This document shows, piece by piece, positions 33,087 to 41,067 of a stretch of DNA of 50,849 nucleotides. Source of the stretch: Micromonospora sp. AMSO31t (GTDB lineage Bacteria > Actinomycetota > Actinomycetes > Mycobacteriales > Micromonosporaceae); contig NZ_WBKT01000026.1 of assembly GCF_008868175.1 (NCBI RefSeq), positions 1 to 50,849 on the forward strand. Direction: 5' to 3'. Made by a program: the position numbers and the translations under genes. Below the pieces are notes generated by a model. It saw only the letters and a list, made by a program, of their open reading frames with translations. It had not been told where the DNA came from and searched no databases. Positions within the stretch are counted from its first letter, which is position 1; each line of letters begins with the position of its first letter.

Positions 33087-33176
33087 GCCGCGTCGCCTCC
33101 GTCCCGACCAGCCCACCGCCGGTCGCCGGGCCGCCCCGGGGACGGCCGGCGCCGGCCACTTCCGCCCATACGGTAG

Positions 33177-34445
33177 TCAGGAAACATCCGCATTTTCGGA
33201 CAACGACCTATTCGCCCGGATCTGGCGGGCGGGACGGCGGCTGGCCAGCCGGCCGGCCAGCAGCAGGTACGGCAGCACGGCCACCGCGAACGCGACCGGA
33301 TGGCCGGCGGCGCCCGCCACGACGCCGTACCCGGCGTAGACCGCGATGATCGTCAGGTCGGTGGCCATCCCGGCCACCGAGGTGACCGTGGCCCGGTCGG
33401 GCCCGCTGATCCGGGCCTGGAGCCGGACGTCGGCCAGCACGGTGGCGAGCTGGAACGCCGCGAACGCGACGCCCACCAGGACGAACCCGGCCGGGTGGCG
33501 GACCAGGGCGCCCGCGGCCAGGGCCAGCGCCGCGCCGGCCAGCAGCGCGGCGAAGCCGCGGTCGGTCAGCCGCTCCCCCGCCGGGGCCAGCAGCCCGCCC
33601 ACGGTGGTGCCGGCCCAGACGAGCAGGAGCAGCAGCGGCACGGTGGCCGCCGGGATCCCGGTGTCCCGGGCCAGCAGCGGCGTGTACTCGTCCAGGCCGC
33701 CCCACACGGCGGCGACCGCCGGCACCAGCAGCAACGCGCCCCGCACCGACCGGTCGGCGCGCGCCTCGGTCAGCCCGCCGCGCAGGCTGGCCAGCCAGCC
33801 GGGCTCGGCCGTCTCGGCCTGGTCCCCGCCGGGCTGGTCCGTGCGGTGGTCCCTCGGCTCCGCAGGCCGGTGCTCGGGGAACCGGGTGGCGACCGCCGCG
33901 GCCGCAAGGCACGCCGCCACGCTCGCCGCACCCACCGCCGGATAGCCGCCGAGAGCCAGCACCGGAGCGGCCAGCCCCATGGCGCCGACCACCCCCAGCA
34001 GCTCCGCGGTCCTGGCCCGGCCGGCCAGCCGGGCGTACAGGCCGGCCGCGCCGAGCCGGTCGAGCTCGGTCCAGACCAGCGCTTCCTGAGCACCGGAGCG
34101 CAGCGCGCCGCCCGCGCCCCAGAGCAGGAAGCCGACGGCGAACGCCGGGTAGGACGGCACGAGCACCCAGAGGGCGAAACCCGCGGCGGTCAGCAGCGGG
34201 GCGAGGCAGAGCAGGAGACGCCGGGAGGCGGCGTCGGCCCAGGCGCCCGAGGGCACCTCCAGCAGGATGCCGGCGGCCGACCAGAGCACGAACAGCGAGG
34301 AGATCTGCCCGACCGACAGCCCGGTGTCGGCGAAGAGCAGCGTGTAGACCGGGTAGAGCAGCACCAGGTCGGTGAGGAACGCGTAGGCGTAGAGCGTGAC
34401 GGCGAGCCGGCGCTCGGACGGCACGCGCGCGGAGACGACGAGCAT
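33177..34445 (-). CDS. MFS transporter
   Basis: A 422-residue protein with about 12 hydrophobic segments and a charged central loop (near residues 195-225, rich in Arg/Asp/Gln). EVPSGAWADAASRRLLL is the motif-A loop between segments 2 and 3. ATG at 34445 with GGGAAGG upstream. An inverted repeat lies about 25 bases before the start. Substrate unknown; it lacks a regulator gene beside it. Confidence 0.87.
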   Translation of the reverse strand: MLVVSARVPSERRLAVTLYAYAFLTDLVLLYPVYTLLFADTGLSVGQISSLFVLWSAAGILLEVPSGAWADAASRRLLLCLAPLLTAAGFALWVLVPSYPAFAVGFLLWGAGGALRSGAQEALVWTELDRLGAAGLYARLAGRARTAELLGVVGAMGLAAPVLALGGYPAVGAASVAACLAAAAVATRFPEHRPAEPRDHRTDQPGGDQAETAEPGWLASLRGGLTEARADRSVRGALLLVPAVAAVWGGLDEYTPLLARDTGIPAATVPLLLLLVWAGTTVGGLLAPAGERLTDRGFAALLAGAALALAAGALVRHPAGFVLVGVAFAAFQLATVLADVRLQARISGPDRATVTSVAGMATDLTIIAVYAGYGVVAGAAGHPVAFAVAVLPYLLLAGRLASRRPARQIRANRSLSENADVS

Positions 34446-34469
34446 GAGGACCTTCCCACGGGGACGGAA

Positions 34470-34493
34470 CGGACACCGGACGTGCGGTGTCCG
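34470..34493. repeat. Inverted repeat upstream of the MFS gene
   Basis: CGGACACCG (34470-34478) and CGGTGTCCG (34485-34493) are perfect complements around a 6-base centre (GACGTG). The dyad lies 25 bases upstream of the MFS start codon. It may be an operator or a leader hairpin. Confidence 0.55.
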
Positions 34494-34592
34494 CGGTGGC
34501 CCGCGGGCTCGACCCTCGGCAGGGCATCAATGTCGCCAGTGCATGCGCCGATCGTAACCGGGCGCCCGGCCCCCGCGCCGCCCCGCGCAAAC

Positions 34593-34628
34593 GGACCGGG
34601 GTGGGACCCGGAAGGGCCCCACCCCGGT
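34593..34628. terminator. Terminator of the CmpX-like/kinase gene group
   Basis: GACCGGGGTGGG (34593-34604) pairs perfectly with 34617-34628, loop of 12 bases. It lies 15 bases beyond the stop codon of the minus-strand TM-helix gene. Confidence 0.78.
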
Positions 34629-34642
34629 CGGCGCGCGGTCGG

Positions 34643-35608
34643 TCAGCGGCGGGAGCGGTCCACGTCCGCCTGCGGGATGACCATCGTGGCCTCGCTGTCC
34701 GCGGCCTGCTCGGCCGTCGGCTGCCGCGGGGTGGTCGGCTGGGTGCGGTCCGGGTCGGCGTACGCCGGCACCGGCTGGGTCGGCTCCGCCGCGCCGTACG
34801 GGGCGACGGGCTGGGTCCGGTCGGCGTCGGTCTCGCTGGCCACGGGCTGGGTCAGCTCGGCCTCGGCGTACGGGCCGGCCGTCCCGCCGAACCGCGCCTC
34901 GACGTCCCGCCGCCCGGCCTGGTACGCCCGGGCGTGGGTGGCGATGGTCCGCGACTCCTCCTCGGCCCGGGCCAGCCAGTTCTCCCAGCGGCTCTGCATC
35001 GGGCGGACCAGGCCGCCGCCCACGCCGACGACCAGGATGCCGCCGACGGTGGCGAGCACGGCGATCAGCACCGGGGTGGTCACCGTGGTGGCGACGCCGA
35101 TCTGGTTGAGCGCGGCGATGACGCCGAGGCCCAGGATGAACACCGAGGCGATGTTGGCGAGCACCCGGCCGTAGGAGAGGCCGCCGAGGGCGCTGGAGAT
35201 GATGTCCTTCACCGCGCGGGCGATGGCCGCGGCGACCACCACGATGACGATGGCGACGAACGCCCGGGGCAGCCAGGCGACGACGCCGGCGATCAGGTCG
35301 GAGATCGGGTTCGGGCCCCAGATGCCGAAGGCGAGCTGAAGGGTGACCAGCAGCACCGCGTAGTAGGCCAGCTTGGCGACGATGTCGCTGGCGTCGTACT
35401 TCGAGCGCGCGAGGGCGGTCTTGATGCCGCCGCGCTCGACGGCCCGGTCGAAGTGGACCCGCTCCAGGACCTTGTCCACGATCTTCAGCACGGCCTTGGC
35501 GACCAGCCAGCCCACGATCAGGATGGCGATGAAAGCGACCGCCTTGGGCAGGAACAGCATCACCGAGCGGAACGCGTCGCCCACCGCGTCCCCGAAGTTG
35601 TCTCTCAT
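34643..35608 (-). CDS. TM-helix (CmpX/MscS-like) membrane protein with TQPV-repeat tail
   Basis: A 321-residue protein. Residues 1 to about 205 contain five hydrophobic helices of the conserved TM-helix repeat type found in small mechanosensitive-channel relatives (AVGDAFRSVMLFLPKAV, ALNQIGVATTVTTP, ending GGGLVRP). A helical stretch (QSRWENWLARAEEESRTI) follows, then a disordered cytoplasmic tail with four TQP motifs (LTQPV, RTQPV, PTQPV, RTQPT) and a terminal EATMVIPQAD. ATG 35608 after GGAGG; an upstream start is less likely. The tail motifs look like phosphothreonine sites and a kinase gene lies upstream on the same strand. Confidence 0.8.
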   Translation of the reverse strand: MRDNFGDAVGDAFRSVMLFLPKAVAFIAILIVGWLVAKAVLKIVDKVLERVHFDRAVERGGIKTALARSKYDASDIVAKLAYYAVLLVTLQLAFGIWGPNPISDLIAGVVAWLPRAFVAIVIVVVAAAIARAVKDIISSALGGLSYGRVLANIASVFILGLGVIAALNQIGVATTVTTPVLIAVLATVGGILVVGVGGGLVRPMQSRWENWLARAEEESRTIATHARAYQAGRRDVEARFGGTAGPYAEAELTQPVASETDADRTQPVAPYGAAEPTQPVPAYADPDRTQPTTPRQPTAEQAADSEATMVIPQADVDRSRR

Positions 35609-35681
35609 CGAAGGGCCTCCACGCACAGGGTCAGGGTTGGTTCGCCTGGAGCTACCCTGACCAGCCGGCGGGGAAACGCGG

Positions 35682-36653
35682 TCAGCCGCCGGGGCAGCGG
35701 TAGCGGACCTGCGTGCCGGCCTGCAGCGGCGACGGTTCGACGAGGTTGACGGTGGCGCTCTCGGTGGTCGTGCCGACCCCGCTGAACGTCCACTTGAGGG
35801 TGAGGGTCGCGGTCCGCTGGCCGCGGCCGACCCGCTCGGTGAGCAGGCCGCCCGGCGGGCCGTCCGAGCGGAACCACTGGTAGCGGATGACCCCGCCGCG
35901 CCCGTTGGTCCGCACGGTGGCCACCACGTCGACGGTCACGTCGCAGGCCACCCCGGGCGGCCGGGGCACCGCCACGGTGACGCCCTCGACCTCCAGCGGG
36001 CGCAGCCGCTGCCACAGGTAGAGCCCGACCACCACCAGCAGCGCCGCGGTCAGCAGGGTGGACAGCACCGAGACGACCCGGCGCCAGACCGGGCGGGACG
36101 GCCGCGCCGGAAGCATCGCCGGCCAGGCCGGGGCCGGCGGCGGGGTGGCCGGGACACCGGGCCCGAAGCGCAGCTCCCCGCCGGGGGCCGGCACGCCGCC
36201 GGGGGCCGGCACGCCGCTCGCGGCCCGCGCGTCCGCCGTCGCCCCTCGGTACGCACCCGAGGTCGCCCCGCCCCCGGCCACGGTGGCCGGCCCTGTCGGG
36301 TGCTGCCGGGGCGGCGCGGTGAAGTGCACGGTCGGCTGGGCCGCACCCGTCGCGGCGGCGGCCGGGGAGCCGAAGTGCACTGTCGCATCCGGGCTGTTGT
36401 GCGGGCCAGGCGGTGGTGGCCCGAGGTGGACGGTTGCGTCCGGGCTGAGGGGTGGAGCGGGCCGCGTGGGTGGCCCGAGGTGGACGGTCGCGTCCGGGCT
36501 GAGGGGTGGAGCGGGCCGCGTGGGTGCGCCGAGGTGGACGGTCGCGTCGGTGGGGTGCGGGCCGCCGCCGTGGCCCAGGTCGGCGGTCGCGCCGGGGTCG
36601 GTGGGCAGCGCCCGGGTGGGCAGCGCCTCGGTCGGCTCCTCCGGCGGGGTCAC
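35682..36653 (-). CDS. Single-pass membrane protein with DATVHLG repeats and external Ig-like domain
   Basis: A 323-residue protein not belonging to a family I can name. The cytoplasmic part (about 200 residues, Pro/Ala-rich) contains DATVHLG three times, DATVHFG once and a degenerate PTVHFT. One membrane helix follows (VVSVLSTLLTAALLVVVGLYL, near 197-217). The outer domain of about 100 residues is a beta-sandwich-like segment with two Cys (VACDVTV and YRCPGG) that could be disulfide-bonded. This domain resembles the external domain of the neighbouring kinase. GTG start at 36653. It lies 55 bases after the kinase gene and probably shares its transcript. Confidence 0.75.
   Translation of the reverse strand: MTPPEEPTEALPTRALPTDPGATADLGHGGGPHPTDATVHLGAPTRPAPPLSPDATVHLGPPTRPAPPLSPDATVHLGPPPPGPHNSPDATVHFGSPAAAATGAAQPTVHFTAPPRQHPTGPATVAGGGATSGAYRGATADARAASGVPAPGGVPAPGGELRFGPGVPATPPPAPAWPAMLPARPSRPVWRRVVSVLSTLLTAALLVVVGLYLWQRLRPLEVEGVTVAVPRPPGVACDVTVDVVATVRTNGRGGVIRYQWFRSDGPPGGLLTERVGRGQRTATLTLKWTFSGVGTTTESATVNLVEPSPLQAGTQVRYRCPGG
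36421..36560. repeat. 54-base tandem repeat coding SPDATVHLGPPTRPAPPL
   Basis: Two almost identical 54-base units (36421-36474 and 36475-36528, differing at one base in the first 15) are followed by a partial third copy. Each encodes 18 residues including one DATVHLG motif. The near identity indicates recent duplication and a copy number that may vary. Confidence 0.85.
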
Positions 36654-36708
36654 GACGGCCGTCCCCGGGTCACGGTGCGGGTCTGGGCAGCGGGCACGGT
36701 CACCACTC

Positions 36709-38349
36709 CTAGCCGGGGGTGCAGTAGTTGTAGAGCGTCACGTACACCGGGGACGCCGAGGTGGTCGCGTTGCCGGCGGCGTCGACGGCGGTGACCTGGA
36801 TCGGGATGCGGCTGCTCTGCTTCGGCCCGGGCAGCGGGCCGAGGGTGCCGCGGAACACGCCGCGCCCGGCGGGGGCCATCGACCCGGTGCGGGTGGCGCC
36901 CTCCAGGGTGTAGCGGAAGGTGACCTTCAGGGCGGCCCGGCCGCTGCGGTCGTCGGTGACCGTGGCGGTGACCGTGCTGGTCTTGTCGCCGTACGGGCAG
37001 CCGTTCGGTTCGAGCTGCCCGGGGTCGGCGGTGACGCCGCCGACGGCGGGGGCCGTGACGTCGGGCGGGGGCGCCGGTGCGGTGCTGGTCGACGGGGTCG
37101 GTGCGGGCGCGCTGGTGCGTACCGGTGAGCGGGTGGGCGTCGCGGACCGGGAGCCGCTCGGGGTGGCGGTCGGCGTCGCCGGCGGGGTGGCCGACGCGGA
37201 CGGGATGGCGGTCGCGGTCGGCGCCGGCGTGCCGGTCGGAGTGGTGCCGGTCGGGTCGGTGACCGTGGGGCCGGCGACGGCCGGGCCGGTCGGGTCGCCG
37301 GCGGCGGGTCCGTCGTTGGCGGCGTAGCTGTAGCCGGCGCCGCCGGCGACCAGGGCGGCGACCAGGGCGCCGCCGGCCAGGGCGGTCCGCGCGCGGCCCC
37401 GGCGGAACCGGCCGTCGCGCCGCACCGCCGCGCCGAGCGTGGTGCTGGCGAGGCTGGTGGCGCCGCCCGCGCCGTCGTGGAACGGCCAGAGCGCGGCGAG
37501 CAGGGCGGCCCGGCGGGCCAGCTCGCGGAGCCCGCGCTCCTCCCATTCCCCGCCGTATCCGGCGCCGGCCACCCGGTCGAGGATCTCCAGGAACACCTGG
37601 GCGGGCTGGGGCCGCTCGTCGGGGCGCTTGGCCATGCCGTGCCGGAGCAGCTCGTGCACCGGCGCGGGGGCCGGGTCGGTCGGGATCGGCGCGGAGGCGT
37701 GCTGCTCCCGCAGGGAGAACAGGTCCGGCCCCTCGTACGGGGGCCGGCCGGTGAGGCACTCGAAGAAGGTGGCGGTGGCCGCGTAGATGTCGCACGCCGG
37801 GCTGGCCGGCGCGCCCGTCCACTGCTCCGGCGCCATGTAGCGGGGTGTGCCGGAGACGGTGGTGTCGGAGCCCTGGCCAACCGGCATGGCGATGCCGAAG
37901 TCGGCGAGCTTGCTCAGCCCCTCCCCGGTGACCAGCACGTTCTCCGGCTTGTAGTCGCGGTGCACCACGCCGCGGGCGTGGGCCGCGGCGAGGCCGGCGA
38001 GCGAGCCCTTCAGCACGCAGAGCGCCGCCTCGGGGGTGGTGGGGCCGTGCGCCCGCAGCATCTGGCGCAGCGAGACCCCGTCGACCAGCTCCATGACGAT
38101 GGCGGCGCCGTGCGGCGACTCGACGTATTCGTAGAGGCGGCTGACGTGCGGGTCGTCGATCTCGCTGAGGAGCCGGGCCTCCTCCCGGAAGGCGGTCCGG
38201 AAGGAGGAGTCCGCGCCGAGGTCGCGCACCAGGTACTTGACGGCGACCGGGGTGCCGGTGACGTCGTGGGTGGCGAGCACGACGCTGCCCGACGCACCGG
38301 CGCCGAGCCGACGGACCGGCGTGTAGCCGGACAGCTGCCAGCCGCTCAT
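36709..38349 (-). CDS. Receptor-type Ser/Thr protein kinase with extracellular Ig-like domain
   Basis: A 546-residue Hanks-type kinase. The kinase domain has the glycine loop GAGASGSVV, ATP Lys K38 (VAVKYL), HRDYKPEN with D131, DFG at 149-151, and an activation loop with several Thr/Ser (SDTTVSGTPRY) before APEQ. A membrane helix lies at about 321-342, then a Thr/Pro/Ser linker of about 70 residues, then a beta-rich external domain (VTAPAVGGVTADPGQ onward) with paired Cys at GCPYG and NYCTPG. There are no PASTA repeats, so it is not a muropeptide-sensing PknB. It follows the mce operon on the same strand and precedes two membrane proteins with Thr-repeat tails. Confidence 0.93.
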   Translation of the reverse strand: MSGWQLSGYTPVRRLGAGASGSVVLATHDVTGTPVAVKYLVRDLGADSSFRTAFREEARLLSEIDDPHVSRLYEYVESPHGAAIVMELVDGVSLRQMLRAHGPTTPEAALCVLKGSLAGLAAAHARGVVHRDYKPENVLVTGEGLSKLADFGIAMPVGQGSDTTVSGTPRYMAPEQWTGAPASPACDIYAATATFFECLTGRPPYEGPDLFSLREQHASAPIPTDPAPAPVHELLRHGMAKRPDERPQPAQVFLEILDRVAGAGYGGEWEERGLRELARRAALLAALWPFHDGAGGATSLASTTLGAAVRRDGRFRRGRARTALAGGALVAALVAGGAGYSYAANDGPAAGDPTGPAVAGPTVTDPTGTTPTGTPAPTATAIPSASATPPATPTATPSGSRSATPTRSPVRTSAPAPTPSTSTAPAPPPDVTAPAVGGVTADPGQLEPNGCPYGDKTSTVTATVTDDRSGRAALKVTFRYTLEGATRTGSMAPAGRGVFRGTLGPLPGPKQSSRIPIQVTAVDAAGNATTSASPVYVTLYNYCTPG

Positions 38350-38448
38350 GCGACGGCCTCCACGGCGTTCCAGGGGCGGGTGTCGGCCTCCGCCTCGCTG
38401 GTCATTCTGGTCGCGCCGGCGCAGGAGTCCATCGGCGCAACGGGTGCT

Positions 38449-38466
38449 TCCGCCTGTGCAGGCGGA
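38449..38466. terminator. Possible terminator of the mce operon
   Basis: TCCGCC-TGTGCA-GGCGGA forms a hairpin 54 bases beyond the stop of the last Mce-associated gene and about 100 bases before the kinase start. It is short but perfectly paired. A regulatory role for the kinase gene is also possible. Confidence 0.45.
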
Positions 38467-38519
38467 TGGTCGGGAACGGACACACCGCCACTGCTAGCAG
38501 ACGCCGGCAAGCCCGCCGG

Positions 38520-39020
38520 TCAGATGGCGGTGGCCTGGACGACCTTCCACTCGCCGTGCACCGGGACCAGGGTGAGCACCACCCGGTTCTGGTCCACCTT
38601 CTCCCCCGCCGTGGTCACGTTGCGCCGGTACTGGTTGAGGTAGAGCAGCAGCTCCACCCGATCCGGCCGGGCGTCGACCACGCCGGTGGCGGACACCTCG
38701 GCGAGCACCACGGCCTGCTGTTTCGTGGCGGTCGCCTTGAGCGCCGTGGTGGTCTGCGCGTACTCGTCGGCGAACGCCCCGGTGGCGAAGGTGCGGCCGT
38801 TGGCGACGCTGTCGTCGAAGGTGCGGTAGTCGTAGGAGAAGAGGGCCTTCGCGGCGGCCGGCGCGGTGGCCAGGGCCTGGCGTACGGCCTGGTCGCGCTG
38901 GCCGGCGCGGCGGTCGGCGGTCCAGCCGGCCACCGCCACGGCGGCGGCCAGCAGCAGCGCGACGGCGAGCAGCGGCACGGGCCGCAGCCGGGGTCGACGC
39001 AGGACGGTCGGTAGGCGCAT
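38520..39020 (-). CDS. Mce-associated membrane protein
   Basis: A 166-residue protein with one N-terminal membrane helix (PLLAVALLLAAAVAVAGW) and an external domain of the fold seen in Mce-associated proteins (LFSYDYRTFDDSVANGRTFATGAFADEY, then a beta-rich end finishing GEWKVVQATAI). ATG 39020 has AGGAGGAG five bases upstream; an ATG at 39041 overlaps the previous stop and is the alternative. It is the last gene of the mce operon. Mce-associated proteins are thought to stabilise or assist the lipid importer at the membrane. Confidence 0.85.
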   Translation of the reverse strand: MRLPTVLRRPRLRPVPLLAVALLLAAAVAVAGWTADRRAGQRDQAVRQALATAPAAAKALFSYDYRTFDDSVANGRTFATGAFADEYAQTTTALKATATKQQAVVLAEVSATGVVDARPDRVELLLYLNQYRRNVTTAGEKVDQNRVVLTLVPVHGEWKVVQATAI

Positions 39021-39037
39021 CGGTCTCCTCCTGTCGG

Positions 39038-39805
39038 TCATCCGACGAACTGGAGCCTGGTCACGAGCCAGTCCCCCGAGTCCCGGTCCCGGACCAGGTC
39101 GAGCTGGATCCGGTAGTGCGACGGCCGCCCGTCGGGCGACTTGACGTTGCGGACGGTGGCGTCGACCGCCACCAGCACCACCGCGTGCCGCCGGTCACCG
39201 GAGACGATCCCGGCGCGCAGCACGCTGCCCTGCGACTGGACCTTGTTCTCCACCACGGCGGCGCGGACCTGGGCCTGGCCGCGCGTGAACTCGTCCTTGA
39301 AGTCCCCGGTGGCGCCGGCCGTGATCCGGCTCAGGTCCCGGTCGACGCTGGATGCGCTGACCGAGACGAAGTTGACGGCGGCCTGCCGGGCGGCGGCAAC
39401 GGCCGCCCGGCGGGCCTGGTCGGTGGCCCGGTCGACGTACCAGCGGTGGCCCTGCACGCCGGCGCCGGCCAGGGCGGCGGCCAGCAGCACCACGAGCAGC
39501 GCGATGAGCGCCCGGCGCCGCCGGGGCGGGGCGGTGCCGGCGGGCTCGGCGTCGGCGTCCGGGTCGGCGGGCTCCGGATCGGGCCCGGGCAGGTCCTCGA
39601 CCTCGGCCGGATCGCCGACGACGGTGAGGTCCCCGGCCTCGACGGGGTCCTCGACCGGCTCCCGGTCGAGCCGTTCCAGCACCCGCTCGATGGGCTCGTC
39701 GGATGCGGGGACCGCGCGGTTGACCAGGCGGCGGCGCGGCACCGTCGGGCCGCCGGCCTTCGCGCCCTTGATGACCTTCAACGTGGTGTTCCTACGGCTG
39801 GGCAC
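39038..39805 (-). CDS. Mce-associated membrane protein with long acidic cytoplasmic N-terminus
   Basis: A 255-residue protein. Residues 1-95 are cytoplasmic, first basic, then rich in Glu/Asp/Pro. A membrane helix follows (RRRRALIALLVVLLAAALAG), and the external domain has the Mce-associated pattern AAVNFVSVSASSVDRDLSRITAGATGDFKDEF (described region near 130-160), ending DWLVTRLQFVG. GTG 39805 sits just after a GAGGAGG ribosome site; the longer open frame upstream is out of register with mceF. It overlaps or abuts the next Mce-associated gene. Confidence 0.86.
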   Translation of the reverse strand: MPSRRNTTLKVIKGAKAGGPTVPRRRLVNRAVPASDEPIERVLERLDREPVEDPVEAGDLTVVGDPAEVEDLPGPDPEPADPDADAEPAGTAPPRRRRALIALLVVLLAAALAGAGVQGHRWYVDRATDQARRAAVAAARQAAVNFVSVSASSVDRDLSRITAGATGDFKDEFTRGQAQVRAAVVENKVQSQGSVLRAGIVSGDRRHAVVLVAVDATVRNVKSPDGRPSHYRIQLDLVRDRDSGDWLVTRLQFVG

Positions 39806-39828
39806 CGCCACCTCCTCGGGTACGCCGG

Positions 39829-41067
39829 TCACGGGGTCACCCCGGCGAGCAACAGCTGTTTCCAGGACTGGGCCCCGGCCGTGCGGTACTGACCGCCGGT
39901 GCCGCCGAACTGCAGCGGGCGGCCGTCGGCGCCGAGCACCAGGCCGGTCGCCGGGTCGTACCCCGGGTCGCCGCCCCGGTCGGCCTCGGGCGGGGGTGCC
40001 GGGTCGGCGCCGCCGGGCCGGGGCGCGTTCCCGGCGCCGCGCACGCTCGCCCCGGCGGCGCGCTCGCCGGCGTCGCACGCCGTGGCGCCTCCGGAGTAGA
40101 CGCAGGCCGGCGGGTTGCCCAGGTTGACCACCAGGCCGAGGTGGGCGGTGCCGTCGCCGGGGGTGACGGTGTACCCGCCGGCCACCGCGATCGGGTACAC
40201 CACCAGCAGCTGCTCGATGCCGGGCAGCCGCCGGGCGGCGATCCCGTTGACGGTGACCAGGTTGCCGAGCAGCACGCCGACGTCGGGTTCCAGGCCGCGC
40301 AGCAGCGCTCGCAGCTCGACCCCGGCGGGCGGTCCGCCGGCCAGCAGCCGGCGCAGGTCCGGGTCGGCGGAGCGGAGGGTGGCGGCGAGCTGCGCCAGCC
40401 CGGCCGACCAGCGGCGCAGCGCCTCGCTGGACTCGGCCTGGGTGGTCAGCACGGTCCGGGCGTCGCGGATCAGCGCGAGGGTCTCCGGCAGCCGCCGGTC
40501 CGCCTCGGTGAGCAGGGCGTCCCCGGCGTCGAGGATCCGGGCCAGGGCCTGCTCGTTGCCGTCGAACGCGGTGCCCAGCTCGGTGACGAGCACGGTCAGG
40601 TCCTCCGGGTCGACCGAGCGGACCAGCGCGTCCAGGTTGGTCAGCAGGGTTTCGGGGGCCAGTGGGAGGCCGGTCCGGTCGGCCGGGATCACCGCACCGT
40701 CGGCCAGGTACGGCCCGCCGTCGCGCTCGGGCCGCAGGTCGAGGTACTGCTCACCGACGGCGGAGCGCTGGGCCACCACGGCGCGCAGCGCGTCGGGAAC
40801 CCGGACGCCCCGGTCGAGGCGCAGGTCGGCGCGGACCCCGTCGCCGCGCAGGGCGACCGCGGTGACCCGGCCGACGGGCACGCCGCGGTAGGCGACCGGG
40901 GCGTTGGCGAACAGCCCGCCGGCGCGGGCCAGGTCGACGTGGACGACGTAGCCGGTGTGGAACAGCCGCTCGCCGAGGCCGACGTAGCGGACGCCGACGT
41001 AGCCGACGCCGAGGATGCTCACCAGTACGAAGGCGAGCACCTGGAGCTTCACGGTGCGTCCGATCAT
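39829..41067 (-). CDS. mceF: MceF-like Mce family protein
   Basis: A 412-residue substrate-chain protein of the Mce importer. An uncleaved N-terminal helix (VLAFVLVSILGVGYVGV) is followed by the MlaD/MCE domain (VHVDLARAGGLFANAPVAYRGVPVGRVTAV), then a long helical region of heptad character (residues about 135-270) that builds the hydrophobic tunnel, and a disordered Pro/Gly tail. ATG overlaps the mceE stop (ATGA). Sixth and last Mce protein of the operon. Confidence 0.92.
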   Translation of the reverse strand: MIGRTVKLQVLAFVLVSILGVGYVGVRYVGLGERLFHTGYVVHVDLARAGGLFANAPVAYRGVPVGRVTAVALRGDGVRADLRLDRGVRVPDALRAVVAQRSAVGEQYLDLRPERDGGPYLADGAVIPADRTGLPLAPETLLTNLDALVRSVDPEDLTVLVTELGTAFDGNEQALARILDAGDALLTEADRRLPETLALIRDARTVLTTQAESSEALRRWSAGLAQLAATLRSADPDLRRLLAGGPPAGVELRALLRGLEPDVGVLLGNLVTVNGIAARRLPGIEQLLVVYPIAVAGGYTVTPGDGTAHLGLVVNLGNPPACVYSGGATACDAGERAAGASVRGAGNAPRPGGADPAPPPEADRGGDPGYDPATGLVLGADGRPLQFGGTGGQYRTAGAQSWKQLLLAGVTP

